Shown here: piece by piece, positions 6,865 through 6,978 of the stretch
Position numbering within the stretch: position 1 is the first letter of the stretch
How the letters are laid out: the number at the start of each line of letters is the position of its first letter
DNA from: Spirochaetaceae bacterium
GTDB taxonomy: Bacteria > Spirochaetota > Spirochaetia > Treponematales > Breznakiellaceae
DNA length: 6,978 nucleotides
Direction of reading: 5' to 3'
Assembly: GCA_031255655.1 (NCBI GenBank)
Contig: JAIRSB010000221.1
Location: 1-6,978 of the forward strand
Position numbers and translations under genes: made by a program
The notes under the pieces: model-generated
The model's database searches: none
What the model saw: the letters and a program-made list of their open reading frames with translations, nothing else
Told to the model about the DNA's origin: nothing

Positions 6865-6978
6865 CGTCATCCTGCGGGACACCTCGCCAGCGTCCGTCAT
6901 TGCGGGACATCCACCGCCCCTCATCATTGCGAGCAGACAGCCCTCGTCATTGCGAGGCGCGGCAGCGTCGAAGCAATC
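6865..6978. repeat. Degenerate cluster of CGTCATTGCGAG-type dispersed repeat, cut by the window edge
   Basis: Four related segments share a [c][g/a]tcat[t/c]...gcg[g/a]g core. They begin at 6865 (cgtcatcctgcggg), 6895 (cgtcattgcggg), 6922 (catcattgcgag) and 6945 (cgtcattgcgag). Spacings of 30, 27 and 23 nt are unequal. The last copy continues into gaagcaatc at the window end, the form commonly met in high-copy intergenic repeats of several bacterial groups. It lies just upstream of the clpC promoter. Strand is not assigned. Confidence 0.6.

Noticed and set aside
6865..6978. CRISPR array from the repeated cgtcattgcg motif
   Set aside because: Repeats are short and degenerate, spacings are unequal (30, 27, 23 nt), and no cas gene is present; a dispersed intergenic repeat explains it better.

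Overview
This window reads as ordinary chromosomal DNA from a Gram-negative-type bacterium, most likely a host-associated spirochaete of the Treponema kind. That placement is an inference. It rests on a ClpC N-terminus beginning MFRGLSLR, a TPR lipoprotein with a relaxed lipobox beside coaD, a GLUG-like surface protein, and a CGTCATTGCGAG...GAAGCAATC intergenic repeat. Repeats of this type also occur in other phyla, so the assignment should be tested with a marker gene.

Layout. On the + strand, positions 2-1330 hold the C-terminal 442 codons of a repeat-rich, probably secreted or surface protein; its 5' end lies outside the window. It ends in an 18-nt in-frame tandem duplication and then a strong intrinsic terminator (1372-1403). 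All other genes are on the - strand. In transcription order these are clpC (6817-4262), a TPR lipoprotein (4260-3247), coaD (3250-2777) and, after a 175-bp gap, serA (2601-1402). serA runs convergently into the surface-protein gene, and its stop codon lies in the T-tract of that gene's terminator.

The clpC-TPR-coaD set looks like one translationally coupled operon. One nucleotide separates clpC from the lipoprotein gene, and the lipoprotein gene and coaD overlap by four nucleotides (TTGA). A good sigma70-type promoter (TTCACA, 17 bp, TATACT) sits directly before clpC and predicts a transcript starting at about the ATG, so leaderless initiation is possible. Upstream of it, up to the window edge, are degenerate copies of a dispersed repeat.

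Functions. ClpC is a double-AAA+ unfoldase that feeds a ClpP-type protease. The lipoprotein is a periplasmic or membrane-anchored TPR scaffold of unknown role. CoaD makes dephospho-CoA. SerA is an ACT-domain 3-phosphoglycerate dehydrogenase, the first step of serine synthesis. I see no clear biochemical link among them beyond co-transcription. The 175-bp gap before serA holds a weak terminator candidate, a 16-codon ORF with a good ribosome binding site, and a small hairpin. No CRISPR array, transposase, tRNA or rRNA was recognised, and nothing here clearly amounts to a new defence or mobile system.
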